Assembly (NCBI GenBank): GCA_963706885.1
Contig: CAVPNX010000020.1
Location: 1-64,000 of the forward strand
From: Prado023 sp963706885
GTDB lineage: Bacteria; Actinomycetota; Actinomycetes; S36-B12; CAIYMF01
Direction: 5' to 3'
DNA: 64,000 bases
Shown piece after piece: positions 1-8,655 of this stretch. The notes under the pieces were generated by a model. The model had not been told where the DNA came from, did no database searches, and worked only from the letters and a program-made list of their open reading frames with translations. The position numbers were made by a program, and so were the translations under genes. Each line of letters begins with the position of its first letter. Position 1 is the first letter of the stretch.

Positions 1-5
1 TCTGA

Positions 6-656
6 TCAGTACGTCAGCAGCGCGGCGAACGTCGCCTCCGGCGCCGCCTGGGCCAGCAGCGCCCGCCCGCCGAGGTCGACCAGCTCCACCAGGACGCACG
101 TACCGGCCACGGTCCCCCCGGCCGCCTCCACCAGTCCGATCGTCGCGGCCGCGGTACCGCCCGTGGCCAGCAGGTCGTCGACCACCAGCACGCGGTGCCC
201 GGGGTCGAGCGCGTCCTGGTGGATCTCCAACGAGTCCAGCCCGTACTCCAGCTGGTAGTCCACGGCATGCACTGCCGCCGGCAGCTTGCCCGGCTTGCGC
301 ACGGGCACGAACCCGACGCCCAGCTGGTAGGCCATGGCCGAGCCGAGGATGAACCCGCGGGACTCGACTCCGACGACGACGTCGAAGTCCCAGGCGTCCA
401 CCGCGTCGCACATCTGGTCCACGGTGGCCCGCCAGGCCACCGGATCGCGCAGCACCGTGGTCACGTCGCGGAAGATGATCCCGGGCTTGGGGAAGTCCGG
501 GACATCGCGCATCAGCGAGTGGATCCGGGCCAGGCGATCGTCCGGAGTCAGCGACGCCGCCGGCGAGCGGCCGTTCGCGGATCCCGGGGTGAGGGGCGAG
601 GGGGCCGGGGTCGGCGTGGGGGTGGGGGTCGGCGTCGCTGCAGGCTGCTCGGTCAC
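6..656 (-). CDS. apt: Adenine phosphoribosyltransferase
   Basis: Adenine phosphoribosyltransferase makes AMP and pyrophosphate from adenine and PRPP (purine salvage, cytoplasm). The protein (216 aa) has the family opening MRDVPDFPKPGI, a VGVESRGFILG segment, and the PRPP loop VLVVDDLLATGGTA. The GTG start at 656 is chosen because a -10-like CAGAAT (664-669 on this strand) ends 7 nt before it, fitting a leaderless transcript. This start leaves an unusual N-terminal extension of about 50 residues rich in Pro-Thr repeats, so an internal start near the MRDVPDF segment (about residue 50) is possible. A much longer open frame upstream is antisense to the TPR gene and was ignored. The stop lies at the window edge, so downstream neighbours are unknown; in actinobacteria relA often follows. 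Confidence 0.93.
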   Translation of the reverse strand: MTEQPAATPTPTPTPTPAPSPLTPGSANGRSPAASLTPDDRLARIHSLMRDVPDFPKPGIIFRDVTTVLRDPVAWRATVDQMCDAVDAWDFDVVVGVESRGFILGSAMAYQLGVGFVPVRKPGKLPAAVHAVDYQLEYGLDSLEIHQDALDPGHRVLVVDDLLATGGTAAATIGLVEAAGGTVAGTCVLVELVDLGGRALLAQAAPEATFAALLTY

Positions 657-714
657 GCCCCCGATTCTGCCCCCGTGGCCACATCGACGCCGCGCGTGGG
701 GGATGCTTGCCCCG

Positions 715-2262
715 ATGGATGACGACGACATGACACCCGATGAGGCCACCGAGGACGAGCTCTGGGAGATGCTGGACGAGGCCTCCGGGGTCGATCGTGC
801 GCGAATCCTGCACGAACTCGGGGGGCGGGCCTTCTCCGACCAGGAGTACGAGCAGTCGGTCGCCCTGGCCGAGTCCGCGGCGGTCCAGGCCCGGGAGGTC
901 GGCGACGAGCTGCTGACCGCACGCAGCCTGTTCGGCCAGGCCGCGGGGCTGCGCCGCCTGGGCCGCACCACGGAGCTCATCGACGTGGCCATGGAGGCCG
1001 CCGACCTGTTGCGCGCCAACGGCGAGCCCGAGGAGATCGCCGAGTGCCACGGGATGGTCGCCGCCGCATTCTGCGACCTCGGCGAGGACCTGACCTCGCT
1101 GGAGCACTGGACCAGTGCGGCCCGGCTGTTCGAGAGCGAGGACTCCCCCAACGAGGCCGGCAGGATGTGGATGTCACTCGGCGAGGCGCTGGGCCGCCTT
1201 GGCCGCAACGCCGAGGCACTGGAGACCTTCGACCACGCCCGGGCCCTGTTCCGCACCGGCGACGAGCCCGGCGCCGTCCCCTGGGCCGACGACCGGGCCG
1301 CGGCCGCCCTGATCGACCTCGGCCGGGTCGAGGAGGCACTGGAGCGCCTGCGCGCCGCGCTGAACGTCCGCGAGGCGCAGCGCGACGTGCCGCGGATCGC
1401 CTACGCGCACTACCGCCTGGGCTGGACGCTGCGCCTGGTCGGACAGTTCGAGGAGGCACTGTCGCACCTGTCCATCGCCGCCGAGCTGTTCGACGAGCTC
1501 GAGGAGCTCGAGGGCCGGGCGCGCTGCGACCTCGAGGCCGCCAACGCCCTGACCTCCCTCGGGCAGTTCGACGAGGCCGATGAGCTGTACCGACGGGTGC
1601 GCGCGGTCTTCGACGCCCTGGGCCACGACGCCCAGGTGCTGCTCAGCGACGCCAACCGCGCGGTCCTGCTGGCGCGCACCGGCAAGCTCGCCGAGGCCGC
1701 CGAGCTCAACCGTCGCCTGGTCGCCAGCGCCACGGAGTCAGGCATCACCTGGCTGCTGGGCGACATCAGCAACCACCTGGCGCGCAACCTCATCGAGCTC
1801 GACCGGCCGGGCGACGCGATCGACGTCCTCGACGCCCAGGACCCACAGCTGATCGAGAAGCCCGCCGCGGTCCAGGCCGCCGCCCTGCGGGCCAAGGCCC
1901 TGCTGGCGACCGGCCGGCGGGCGATGGCCGCACGCGCAGCCGAGGACGGCCTGCGCCTGGCCGCCGACGCGGAGATGGTCGCCGAGCGTGCCGAGCTCTA
2001 CGAGATGCGCGGGCTGTCCCGGGTCAGCTCCCGCAGTGGCCCGCGGGTCGCGGCCGCCGAGCGTGACCTGGCCCATGCGGTCGCCCTGTACCTGGCCGCC
2101 GGCCTCACTGAGAAGGCCCGGGAGCTCTCGACCCGCTTCCTGCCCAGCCCGGGGATCCACGTGCGCCGCGGCGGCGGGTTCCTCAGCGAGCAGCCCACGC
2201 TTCCGCTGCCGGAGCCGATGGTCGAGCGCTCGGACGCCAAGGCCGAGCCCCGCAACGACTGA
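715..2262 (+). CDS. Tetratricopeptide-repeat protein
   Basis: A 515-residue soluble protein with an acidic start (MDDDDMTPDEATEDEL) followed by at least eight helical TPR-like repeats. Typical pairs such as LGEALGRLGRNAEALETFDHA and RLGWTLRLVGQFEEALSHL are visible, with alternating Ala/Leu/Gly at TPR positions. No signal peptide, membrane segment or catalytic domain is visible, so a protein-protein scaffold is the best description. The ATG at 715 is preceded by a weak -10-like GATGCT ending 7 nt upstream. It is divergent from apt; the same actinobacterial protein type often flanks apt/relA regions, but I cannot assign a partner. Confidence 0.85.
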   Translation: MDDDDMTPDEATEDELWEMLDEASGVDRARILHELGGRAFSDQEYEQSVALAESAAVQAREVGDELLTARSLFGQAAGLRRLGRTTELIDVAMEAADLLRANGEPEEIAECHGMVAAAFCDLGEDLTSLEHWTSAARLFESEDSPNEAGRMWMSLGEALGRLGRNAEALETFDHARALFRTGDEPGAVPWADDRAAAALIDLGRVEEALERLRAALNVREAQRDVPRIAYAHYRLGWTLRLVGQFEEALSHLSIAAELFDELEELEGRARCDLEAANALTSLGQFDEADELYRRVRAVFDALGHDAQVLLSDANRAVLLARTGKLAEAAELNRRLVASATESGITWLLGDISNHLARNLIELDRPGDAIDVLDAQDPQLIEKPAAVQAAALRAKALLATGRRAMAARAAEDGLRLAADAEMVAERAELYEMRGLSRVSSRSGPRVAAAERDLAHAVALYLAAGLTEKARELSTRFLPSPGIHVRRGGGFLSEQPTLPLPEPMVERSDAKAEPRND

Positions 2263-2285
2263 CCACCCACCACCACCACCTCGCA

Positions 2286-2356
2286 CACCCTCCCGTTCGG
2301 TTCAGAGCCTCCGCGCCGGACGGGAGGGTCTGGACGTTCCCGGAGGGTCTGGACCG
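2286..2356. repeat. Dispersed intergenic repeat, family A copy 1
   Basis: Sits between the convergent TPR and PlsC-like genes. The core at 2301-2335 matches 31 of 35 bases with 54054-54088. Both copies are preceded by CCCTCCCG and contain arms related to AGACCCTCC / GGAGGGTCT that can fold back on each other. It could be a REP-like element or a bidirectional terminator; genome-wide copy number would tell. Confidence 0.6.
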
Positions 2357-2392
2357 TTCCGGCGGGCGGCGCGTCGGCGACGTGCCCTGGGA

Positions 2393-2977
2393 TCAGGCCG
2401 CCGGGGGCTCGTCCTCCTCGCGCAGGCGCGGCTCCGTGCGGCGCTCCGGGTGCACCCCGTGCTTGTCGGCGTAGAACGCCCGGATCAGGTCCATGTCGGC
2501 GCGGACATCGCCTGACGGGCGGAACGTCGGCCCGTATCCCAGGGTCTTCGTCGGTCCGTCGCAGAAGCCCAGGCACATGGGCACGTCGGCCTGCTGGGCG
2601 ATCCGGTAGAACCCCGACTTCCAGTACGACTTCTTCGCCCGGGTGCCCTCGACGGCGATCACCAGCTGGAAGTGCTCAGCGGTCTTGGCTCGGGCGGCGA
2701 GTTCCTCGACCACGCCCTGCGGGTTGCTGCGGTCGATGGTGAGCCCGCCCACGCTGCGCATGAAGGGACCCATCGGCCCTCGGAACAGCTCCTCCTTGGC
2801 CAGGAAGTGCGGGTCCACGCCGGAGGCCCAGGACAACCAGAGCATCAGGGGGAAGTCCCACGTCGAGGTGTGCGGCGCGGCGATCATCACGACGACGGGA
2901 TCCGGGGGCGGCGGCTCGCCGGTGATCGTCCATCCGCGCATCGCCAACGCCCTGGCACCGATCGCCCGCTTGTCCAT
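2393..2977 (-). CDS. PlsC-like 1-acyl-glycerol-3-phosphate acyltransferase
   Basis: A 194-residue protein with the acyltransferase signature H36-x4-D41 (HTSTWD), followed by a substrate-binding VEGTRAKKSYWKSGF block typical of PlsC/LPLAT proteins. It probably transfers an acyl group to a glycerophospholipid or related acceptor at the membrane. It is short, like the small actinobacterial LPLATs, and has no clear transmembrane helix. Upstream on this strand a -10-like TAGGAT lies 8 nt before ATG, overlapping a 16-bp inverted repeat. The exact acceptor is not predictable. Confidence 0.82.
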   Translation of the reverse strand: MDKRAIGARALAMRGWTITGEPPPPDPVVVMIAAPHTSTWDFPLMLWLSWASGVDPHFLAKEELFRGPMGPFMRSVGGLTIDRSNPQGVVEELAARAKTAEHFQLVIAVEGTRAKKSYWKSGFYRIAQQADVPMCLGFCDGPTKTLGYGPTFRPSGDVRADMDLIRAFYADKHGVHPERRTEPRLREEDEPPAA

Positions 2978-2987
2978 GGACGGAGAT

Positions 2988-3003
2988 CCTACGCGACCGT
3001 AGG
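2988..3003. promoter_or_regulatory. Inverted repeat at the promoter of the PlsC-like gene
   Basis: CCTACG-CGAC-CGTAGG is a perfect 6-bp inverted repeat with a 4-nt spacer, overlapping the -10-like element of the minus-strand gene. A repressor or activator site is plausible; no regulator is identified. Confidence 0.4.
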
Positions 3004-3052
3004 TTCCCCCTGGGAACCCGGCGCCCGCCCACCGGGCGACGAACGAGCGCGC

Positions 3053-3904
3053 CTACCGCACGAGCCGGGTCATCTCCACGCTGACCACGGGATCGGCGCT
3101 CAGCGGCCCGGCGTAGATGCCGGTCAGGGGGGACACGTCCTTGTAGTCACGGCCCCGGGCGACCAGCACGTGCGCTGCGGCGACAGCCCGACCATTGGTG
3201 GGGTCGTGGGCCTCCCAGCCGCCGTTCCACGCCTCGATCCACGCGTGGCTCTCGCCGATCACCGGGATGCCGACCTCAGCGTCCTCGGTGTGCACGTACC
3301 CGCTCACGTACCGGCCGGGGATGCCCAGGGCGCGCAGCAATGCCAGCGTGGCGTGGCTGAAGTCCTGGCACACCCCGCGACCCTCTGCCCAGGCTTCGCC
3401 GGCGGAGGTGTGCACGTGGGTGGCTCCCGGGGTGTAGGCGATGTGGTCGCGGACCATCTCGATGGCCAGGCCGATCGCCGCCTTGGGGGTGGGTGCCCGG
3501 CGCAGCGTCTCCAGGATGTCGGCCCGGGCCGGGTCAGCGGCGGCGTCGTCGACGAAGCTGCCGAGCTCGAGGAACTCGCACCAGCGGTCGACGACCACGT
3601 CCGCGGTCATCTCCGCCCACGTGACCCCCGGGGCCTGGCGCCACCTCTCGACAGTGTCGACCGCCGATGTGCTCACCACGCTCAAGGAGTGGTGCGGGAT
3701 GTGCACGTCGAAGGCCTCGACCGCGGTCCCCCAGTAGTCGGTGTACCGCTGGATCCGCGCCGTGGGGCTCACGCTCAGCTCGTGGCGCAGCATCAGCTGG
3801 CCCGACGTGCTCAGCGGGGTCATCCGGGCCTCGTTGAACGAGGCGAGCACCTCACCGGCGTAGGCCAGGGACGTGGAGTGCGTGACGGACAGTCGTTGGG
3901 TCAT
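3053..3904 (-). CDS. Transglutaminase-like protein of the ATP-grasp/Alpha-E cassette
   Basis: A 283-residue protein with an N-terminal bacterial transglutaminase beta domain and a C-terminal transglutaminase core. The catalytic triad is visible as C179 (EGRGVCQDFSH), H220 (GESHAWIEAW) and D234 (EAHDPTNG). The family may act as a protease or amide-bond enzyme. The ATG at 3904 overlaps the stop of the upstream Alpha-E gene (TGATG), which fixes the start over an ATG 12 nt earlier. It is the last gene of a three-gene operon that recurs across bacteria, whose product is uncharacterised. Confidence 0.9.
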   Translation of the reverse strand: MTQRLSVTHSTSLAYAGEVLASFNEARMTPLSTSGQLMLRHELSVSPTARIQRYTDYWGTAVEAFDVHIPHHSLSVVSTSAVDTVERWRQAPGVTWAEMTADVVVDRWCEFLELGSFVDDAAADPARADILETLRRAPTPKAAIGLAIEMVRDHIAYTPGATHVHTSAGEAWAEGRGVCQDFSHATLALLRALGIPGRYVSGYVHTEDAEVGIPVIGESHAWIEAWNGGWEAHDPTNGRAVAAAHVLVARGRDYKDVSPLTGIYAGPLSADPVVSVEMTRLVR

Positions 3905-4824
3905 CAGTGGCTCCACACGATCGTTCCGGCCTGCCGGAAGAACGCACCCGCGACCGCGTCGCTGGCGACGAAGGCCGCCTCACTCGCGCGCTCGCTGAGC
4001 AGCTCCAGGTCCGCCGGGGTCGGGTTGACCGACGCGAACTCCAGCTCGGCGCGCAGGATTCCCACGGTGCGCAGCAGCGTCGAGGTCTGCTGCGGGCTGA
4101 CGTAGGTGCCCATCTGGCGCACGGCCCGCTCGGCGCGGATCGCCGCCTGCAGCGTCGAGCGCGGGAACGTCGGGTCGAGCAGCAGGAACGCCCGGACCTG
4201 CTCCCCGGTCAGGGCCCGTTGGGTGCGCAGGAACGGGTTGAAGCCACCGGCGGCCCGCAGCGCGGTCGCCGCGCCCACCTGGGGCCACAGCCCCTCGTGG
4301 TCGATCGCCAGCAGGCGGGAGGTCATGTCCAGGCGTTCCAGCGCCTGGCCCAGGCGCAGGAACACCAGTCCCTCGTCGCGGGGCATCTGCCAGTCGATGA
4401 TCCCCGCCACGACCGACAGCTCGTCGAGCAGCCCGCGCAGGGGGATCCCGGGGATGACCGTGGAGATCCCGGACTGCAGCCGCAGATGGGTGGCGTTCAT
4501 CCGCTCGAACATGTCCCCGGGCAGGGCCTCGCGGATGGTTCGGGCATTCTCGCGGGCCGCGGCGACGCTGCCGAGGATCGTCTTCGGGTCATCGGAGTCC
4601 CCGACCACGATCCGCACCAGCCCGGCGGGGGTCAACGACGCGCGGTCGACGTCGGCGGGCATCAGGGAGAGTGGCTCGAGCATCGCCTCGACACCGACCG
4701 CGGGGTCCAGGCGGGTGTCCTCGACGAGCAGCTGGTGGTGCTCGACGAGCAGTCGCGTGGTGGCCTCAGCGCGCTCCACGTAGCGCCCGATCCAGAACAT
4801 CGCCTCGGCGATCCGGCTCAGCAT
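3904..4824 (-). CDS. Alpha-E (DUF403) domain protein
   Basis: An all-helical protein of 306 residues, beginning with the hallmark MLSRIAEAMFWIGRYVERAE. This start is preferred over an in-frame one 24 nt upstream because the family begins here. Alpha-E proteins have no known catalytic residues and always co-occur with a circularly permuted ATP-grasp protein and a transglutaminase. It overlaps the end of the ATP-grasp gene and is translationally coupled to the transglutaminase. Role inferred: scaffold or partner in a peptide or amide modification system. Confidence 0.9.
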   Translation of the reverse strand: MLSRIAEAMFWIGRYVERAEATTRLLVEHHQLLVEDTRLDPAVGVEAMLEPLSLMPADVDRASLTPAGLVRIVVGDSDDPKTILGSVAAARENARTIREALPGDMFERMNATHLRLQSGISTVIPGIPLRGLLDELSVVAGIIDWQMPRDEGLVFLRLGQALERLDMTSRLLAIDHEGLWPQVGAATALRAAGGFNPFLRTQRALTGEQVRAFLLLDPTFPRSTLQAAIRAERAVRQMGTYVSPQQTSTLLRTVGILRAELEFASVNPTPADLELLSERASEAAFVASDAVAGAFFRQAGTIVWSH

Positions 4825-6461
4825 GGGGCCACCCCCTGCGTCGGGCACCCGGCGGACTGCTGCTGCTGCATCTCCTGCTGGCGCAGCCGCTCGGAGTGCA
4901 CGGTCGGCTGGTCGACCCGGGTGCGGGCCTCGATGGCGGCACGACGCTGGGCCGCGGAGAACGTCGGCTCGTCGGACTCGACCACGAGCTCGGGCTCCAG
5001 CGGCGGCAGGGGCTCGTCCTCACCGGCGTCGAGCACCCACGTGTCCTTCGAGCCACCGCCCTGGCTGGAGTTGACCACCAGGCTGCCCTCGACGAGGGCC
5101 ACCCGGGTCAGCCCACCGGGCAGGACCCAGACCTTCTCCCCGTCGTTGACCGCGAACGGGCGCAGGTCCAGGTGCCGGGGCGCCAGCTGCCCGCCCTCCA
5201 CCACCGTGGGACTGGTCGACAGGGCCACGATCGGCTGGGCGATCCAGCCGCGCGGGTCGGCCTCGATCGTCGCCGCCGCGGCGGCCAGCTCCGCATCGCT
5301 GGCCTGCGACCCCACGACGATGCCGTAGCCCCCCGAGCCGTCGACCGGCTTGACGACCATCCGGTCCAGCCGGGGCAGCACATGGGCGCGCTGCTCCGGG
5401 TCGCGCAGGTCGTAGGTGCGCACATTCGGCAGCAACGGCTCCTCGCCCAGGTAGTAGCGCACGATCGTGGGCACGTACGGGTACACGGCCTTGTCATCGG
5501 CCACACCGTTGCCGACCCCGTTGGCGATCGTCACCGCCCCGGCGCGCGCAGCGTTCAGGATCCCCGGCACGCCCAGCACCGAGTCGGGGCGGAAGTGCAC
5601 GGGGTCCAGGAAGTCGTCGTCGATGCGCCGGTAGATGACGTGCACCGGCTCGCTGCCGCGGGTGGTGCGCATGCGCACGACCCCGTCGCGGCAGAACAGG
5701 TCACGGCCCTCGACCAGCTCCACGCCCATCCGCCGGGCGAGGAACGCATGCTCGAAGTGCGCCGAGTTGTGCACCCCGGGCGTGAGCACCACGACGGTGG
5801 GGTCGGCCACGCCGAGCGGGGCGGCGGCGAGCAGGGCGCCCAGCAGCCGCGCCGGGTACTCCTCGACGCTGCGCAGCCGGTAGCCGGTGAAGATCTCGGG
5901 CACCACGTGGGACAACGTGCGCCGGTTCTCCAGCACGTAGGAGACGCCCGACGGGCTGCGCAGGTTGTCCTCCAGGACCCGGAACGTGCCCTCGTCGTCG
6001 CGGACCAGGTCCACGCCTGCCACGTGGATCCGCACGCCGTTGGCCGGGCGGACCCCGTGGGCCTCGCGGTGGAAGTGCGCCGAGCTGGTGATCAACGCAC
6101 GCGGGATCACCTGGTCGCGCAGGATCTCCCCGGATCCGTAGATGTCGGCGAGGAACATCTCCAACGCCCGGATCCGCTGGGAGACCCCGGCCTCGATGAC
6201 CTGCCACTCCGTGGCGTCCACGATGCGTGGGACGAGGTCCATGGGCAGCGGTCGCTCGCGGCCCGAGAGGGTGAATGTGATCCCCTGGGCGCTCAGGTGC
6301 GCGTCGCGGAGCCGAGCCCGACGGACCAGCTCCTCGGATCCCAGCCCCTGGAGCGCCACCGCGAGCCCGTCGCGACCGGCGCGGACGTCGCCGTCGGCGT
6401 CGTACATCTCGTCCCAGGGCAGCATGGCCGAATCATGGACATAGCCCTGTGGCCGTTTCAT
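4818..6461 (-). CDS. Circularly permuted ATP-grasp type 2 protein (DUF404/DUF407)
   Basis: A 547-residue protein with the order of the permuted ATP-grasp family: MKRPQGYVHDSAMLPWDEMY, a RPLPMDLVPRIV block, then the acidic metal and ATP site RVLEDNLRSPSGVSYVLENR and the glycine-rich VVKPVDGSGGYGIVVG. The family probably ligates carboxylates to amines using ATP; the substrate is unknown. First gene of the cassette with Alpha-E and transglutaminase. A -10-like TAACCT (6468-6473 on this strand) ends 6 nt before ATG, so the mRNA is probably leaderless. The last 30 residues are Gln-rich and divergent. Confidence 0.9.
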   Translation of the reverse strand: MKRPQGYVHDSAMLPWDEMYDADGDVRAGRDGLAVALQGLGSEELVRRARLRDAHLSAQGITFTLSGRERPLPMDLVPRIVDATEWQVIEAGVSQRIRALEMFLADIYGSGEILRDQVIPRALITSSAHFHREAHGVRPANGVRIHVAGVDLVRDDEGTFRVLEDNLRSPSGVSYVLENRRTLSHVVPEIFTGYRLRSVEEYPARLLGALLAAAPLGVADPTVVVLTPGVHNSAHFEHAFLARRMGVELVEGRDLFCRDGVVRMRTTRGSEPVHVIYRRIDDDFLDPVHFRPDSVLGVPGILNAARAGAVTIANGVGNGVADDKAVYPYVPTIVRYYLGEEPLLPNVRTYDLRDPEQRAHVLPRLDRMVVKPVDGSGGYGIVVGSQASDAELAAAAATIEADPRGWIAQPIVALSTSPTVVEGGQLAPRHLDLRPFAVNDGEKVWVLPGGLTRVALVEGSLVVNSSQGGGSKDTWVLDAGEDEPLPPLEPELVVESDEPTFSAAQRRAAIEARTRVDQPTVHSERLRQQEMQQQQSAGCPTQGVAPC

Positions 6462-6584
6462 GACGTCAGGTTACCGACGTGTTACGGCTGGCCCGCGGGC
6501 GTGGACCGGGTGCCGGCCGCGAAGGGGCCCGGCGACCGAAATCGGGCATTGGGACCCCCACCAACGGGACCTTCGACCCACGGA

Positions 6585-6594
6585 TGCATATGCA
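6585..6594. promoter_or_regulatory. Palindrome TGCATATGCA upstream of the PocR-domain regulator
   Basis: A perfect 10-bp palindrome in the 155-bp divergent intergenic region, 22 bp before the start of the regulator gene and upstream of its candidate -10 (6604-6609, TAGTGT). Position and symmetry suit an operator for autoregulation of the sulfur operon; this is inference. Confidence 0.4.
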
Positions 6595-6616
6595 GGTTCG
6601 GCATAGTGTGCAGAAC

Positions 6617-7420
6617 ATGCAGATGTCGCAGGGAGCCACTCGGCCACTGCTCACAGCCCTGGAGGTCCAGGAGCTGCTGCACATCGACCGCTCCACCGTC
6701 TACCGGATGGCCGAGGACGGCCGCCTGCCGGCGATCCGGGTCGGACGGTCGTGGCGGTTCCCCGCCGACCGGATCGAGGCGCTGCTCGACGCCGGCCACA
6801 CCGAGGTGGCTGCGCCCGCGACGGAGGCCCCCAACGTGGCACCGGTGGCCGGCAGCATCGGCGCGGGCCTCTCCGTGGTCCCCACCAGCGCCCCCACAGC
6901 CCCCGACCACGGCGGCGAGTCCCTGACGGATCCCGTCGAGCCGCACCTGAACATCGAGTCCGCGGGCGCGGTCGTCGAGGTGGCCGCGGACCTGCTCGGC
7001 GTGATGATGGTCGTCACCGACATGCATGGCCGGCCCGTCACGACGGTGGCCAACCAGTGCACCTGGTTCGCCGCACACGCCGATGAGCCTGACGTCCTCG
7101 ACGCCTGCGTCAGCGAGTGGCGCGACCTGGCCGACCACCCCGACCTCTCCCCCCGGTTCCAGGAGGGTGCCCTGGGGTTCGAGTGCGCCCGGGCGTTCGT
7201 CCGCCACGGCAGCACCCTGGTCGGGATGGTCCTGGCCGGCGGGGTGAGCCCCGCCGCCGACCCAAGCGTCGACCCCGACCTGTACCACCTCGACGGCACC
7301 GAACGCCGTCGCGTCCTCGACGCACTGCCCCGGATCGCTGCGGCGATCTCCACCACCACGCCGCGCCCCGCGGCGACCACCCCGGTTGCTGATCACGCAG
7401 CCACCACGAAGGAGAACTGA
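6617..7420 (+). CDS. Excisionase-type HTH regulator with PocR ligand-binding domain
   Basis: A 267-residue protein. Residues 11-57 form a MerR/excisionase-like helix-turn-helix (LTALEVQELLHIDRSTVYR, then GRLPAIRVGRSWRFP). After a Pro/Ala-rich linker, residues about 115-210 resemble the PocR sensor domain (GVMMVVTDMHGRPVT, then FQEGALGFECARAF). Cysteines C148, C164 and C190 are candidates for ligand or redox sensing. Start: ATG 6617 is 7 nt after a TAGTGT hexamer; ATG 6623 is an alternative. Its stop overlaps the ATG of the SQR gene (TGATG), so it is the first gene of the sulfur operon and very likely its regulator. Confidence 0.8.
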   Translation: MQMSQGATRPLLTALEVQELLHIDRSTVYRMAEDGRLPAIRVGRSWRFPADRIEALLDAGHTEVAAPATEAPNVAPVAGSIGAGLSVVPTSAPTAPDHGGESLTDPVEPHLNIESAGAVVEVAADLLGVMMVVTDMHGRPVTTVANQCTWFAAHADEPDVLDACVSEWRDLADHPDLSPRFQEGALGFECARAFVRHGSTLVGMVLAGGVSPAADPSVDPDLYHLDGTERRRVLDALPRIAAAISTTTPRPAATTPVADHAATTKEN

Positions 7421-8655
7421 TGAAGAGGCTGCTCGTCCTGGGAGCCGGCACCGCCGGGACCATGGCCGTGAACAAGCTGCGCCCGCAGTTGCCCCGCGAC
7501 GAGTGGAGCATCACGGTCGTCGACTCCGACGACACCCACTACTACCAGCCCGGGTACCTGTTCGTGCCGTTCGGCATCTACCGCCCGGACGAGATCGTGA
7601 AGCCCAAGAAGCGCTTCATCCCGACGGGCGTCGACCTGGTCCTGGGCGAGATCGACAAGGTCGTCCCCGAGGAGAACAAGGTGCTGCTGGTCGACGGCAC
7701 CGAGCTGGGCTACGACTACCTGATCATCGCCAGCGGCACCACGCCGCGGCCCGAGGAGACCCCGGGCATGGCCGACGACCTCGGCGGCAGCGTCCACGAG
7801 TTCTACACCTTCGCCGGCGCGACCGCCCTGGCCGAGAAGCTGCGCACCTGGGAGGGCGGCCGGCTGGTGGTGCACATCACCGAGATGCCGATCAAGTGCC
7901 CCGTCGCGCCGCTGGAGTTCACCTTCCTGGCCGACGCGTTCTTCGCCGAGCAGGGCATGCGCGACAAGGTCGAGATCGTCTACGTGACCCCGCTGGAGGG
8001 CGCATTCACCAAGCCGGTCGCCAGCAAGCACCTCGGCGACATGCTCGAGACCCGCGGCATCGCCCTCGAGGGCGACTTCATGATCGAGAGCATCGACCCC
8101 GAGGCGAAGAAGCTGATCAGCTTCGACGAGCGCGAGGTGCCCTACGACCTGCTGGTCACGATCCCGCTGAACATGGGCGCGGACTTCATCGCGCGCTCGG
8201 GCATGGGCGATGACCTGAACTACGTGGCCGTCGACAAGCAGACACTGCTCTGCGACGACTACGACAACATCTTCGTCGTCGGCGACGCCTCCAACATCCC
8301 CGCCTCCAAGGCCGGCTCCGTCGCCCACTTCGCGATGGACCTGTTCCCGGCGAACTTCATGCGCCACATCCAGGGCCTGAAGATGACCGAGCTGTTCGAC
8401 GGACACGCCAACTGCTTCATCGAGACCGGCCACGGCAAGGGCCTTCTCATCGACTTCAACTACGACACCGAGCCGCTCACCGGCAAGTACCCGCTGCCCG
8501 GCGTGGGTCCGTTCTCGCTGCTGAAGGAGACCGAGATGAACCACTGGGGCAAGGTCATGTTCCGGTGGATGTACTGGAACATCCTGCTGCCCGGCAAGGA
8601 GCTGCCGCTGCCCGCGCTCATGTCGATGGCCGGCAAGGACACGAAGGACCTGTGA
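7420..8655 (+). CDS. Sulfide:quinone oxidoreductase-like FAD flavoprotein
   Basis: A 411-residue flavoprotein with the N-terminal FAD motif GAGTAG, the ASGTTPRPEE segment, and the C-terminal FAD-binding VVGDASNIPASKAG. Two cysteines suit SQR chemistry: C160 (IKCPVAPLEF) and C332 (ANCFIETG). A third cysteine common in other SQR types is not in its usual place. C-terminal Trp/Met-rich amphipathic stretches (residues about 374-400) may anchor it to the membrane. Expected to oxidise sulfide or a persulfide and pass electrons to quinone. Neighbours TusE and DsrE support sulfur trafficking; a non-sulfide substrate cannot be excluded. Confidence 0.85.
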   Translation: MKRLLVLGAGTAGTMAVNKLRPQLPRDEWSITVVDSDDTHYYQPGYLFVPFGIYRPDEIVKPKKRFIPTGVDLVLGEIDKVVPEENKVLLVDGTELGYDYLIIASGTTPRPEETPGMADDLGGSVHEFYTFAGATALAEKLRTWEGGRLVVHITEMPIKCPVAPLEFTFLADAFFAEQGMRDKVEIVYVTPLEGAFTKPVASKHLGDMLETRGIALEGDFMIESIDPEAKKLISFDEREVPYDLLVTIPLNMGADFIARSGMGDDLNYVAVDKQTLLCDDYDNIFVVGDASNIPASKAGSVAHFAMDLFPANFMRHIQGLKMTELFDGHANCFIETGHGKGLLIDFNYDTEPLTGKYPLPGVGPFSLLKETEMNHWGKVMFRWMYWNILLPGKELPLPALMSMAGKDTKDL

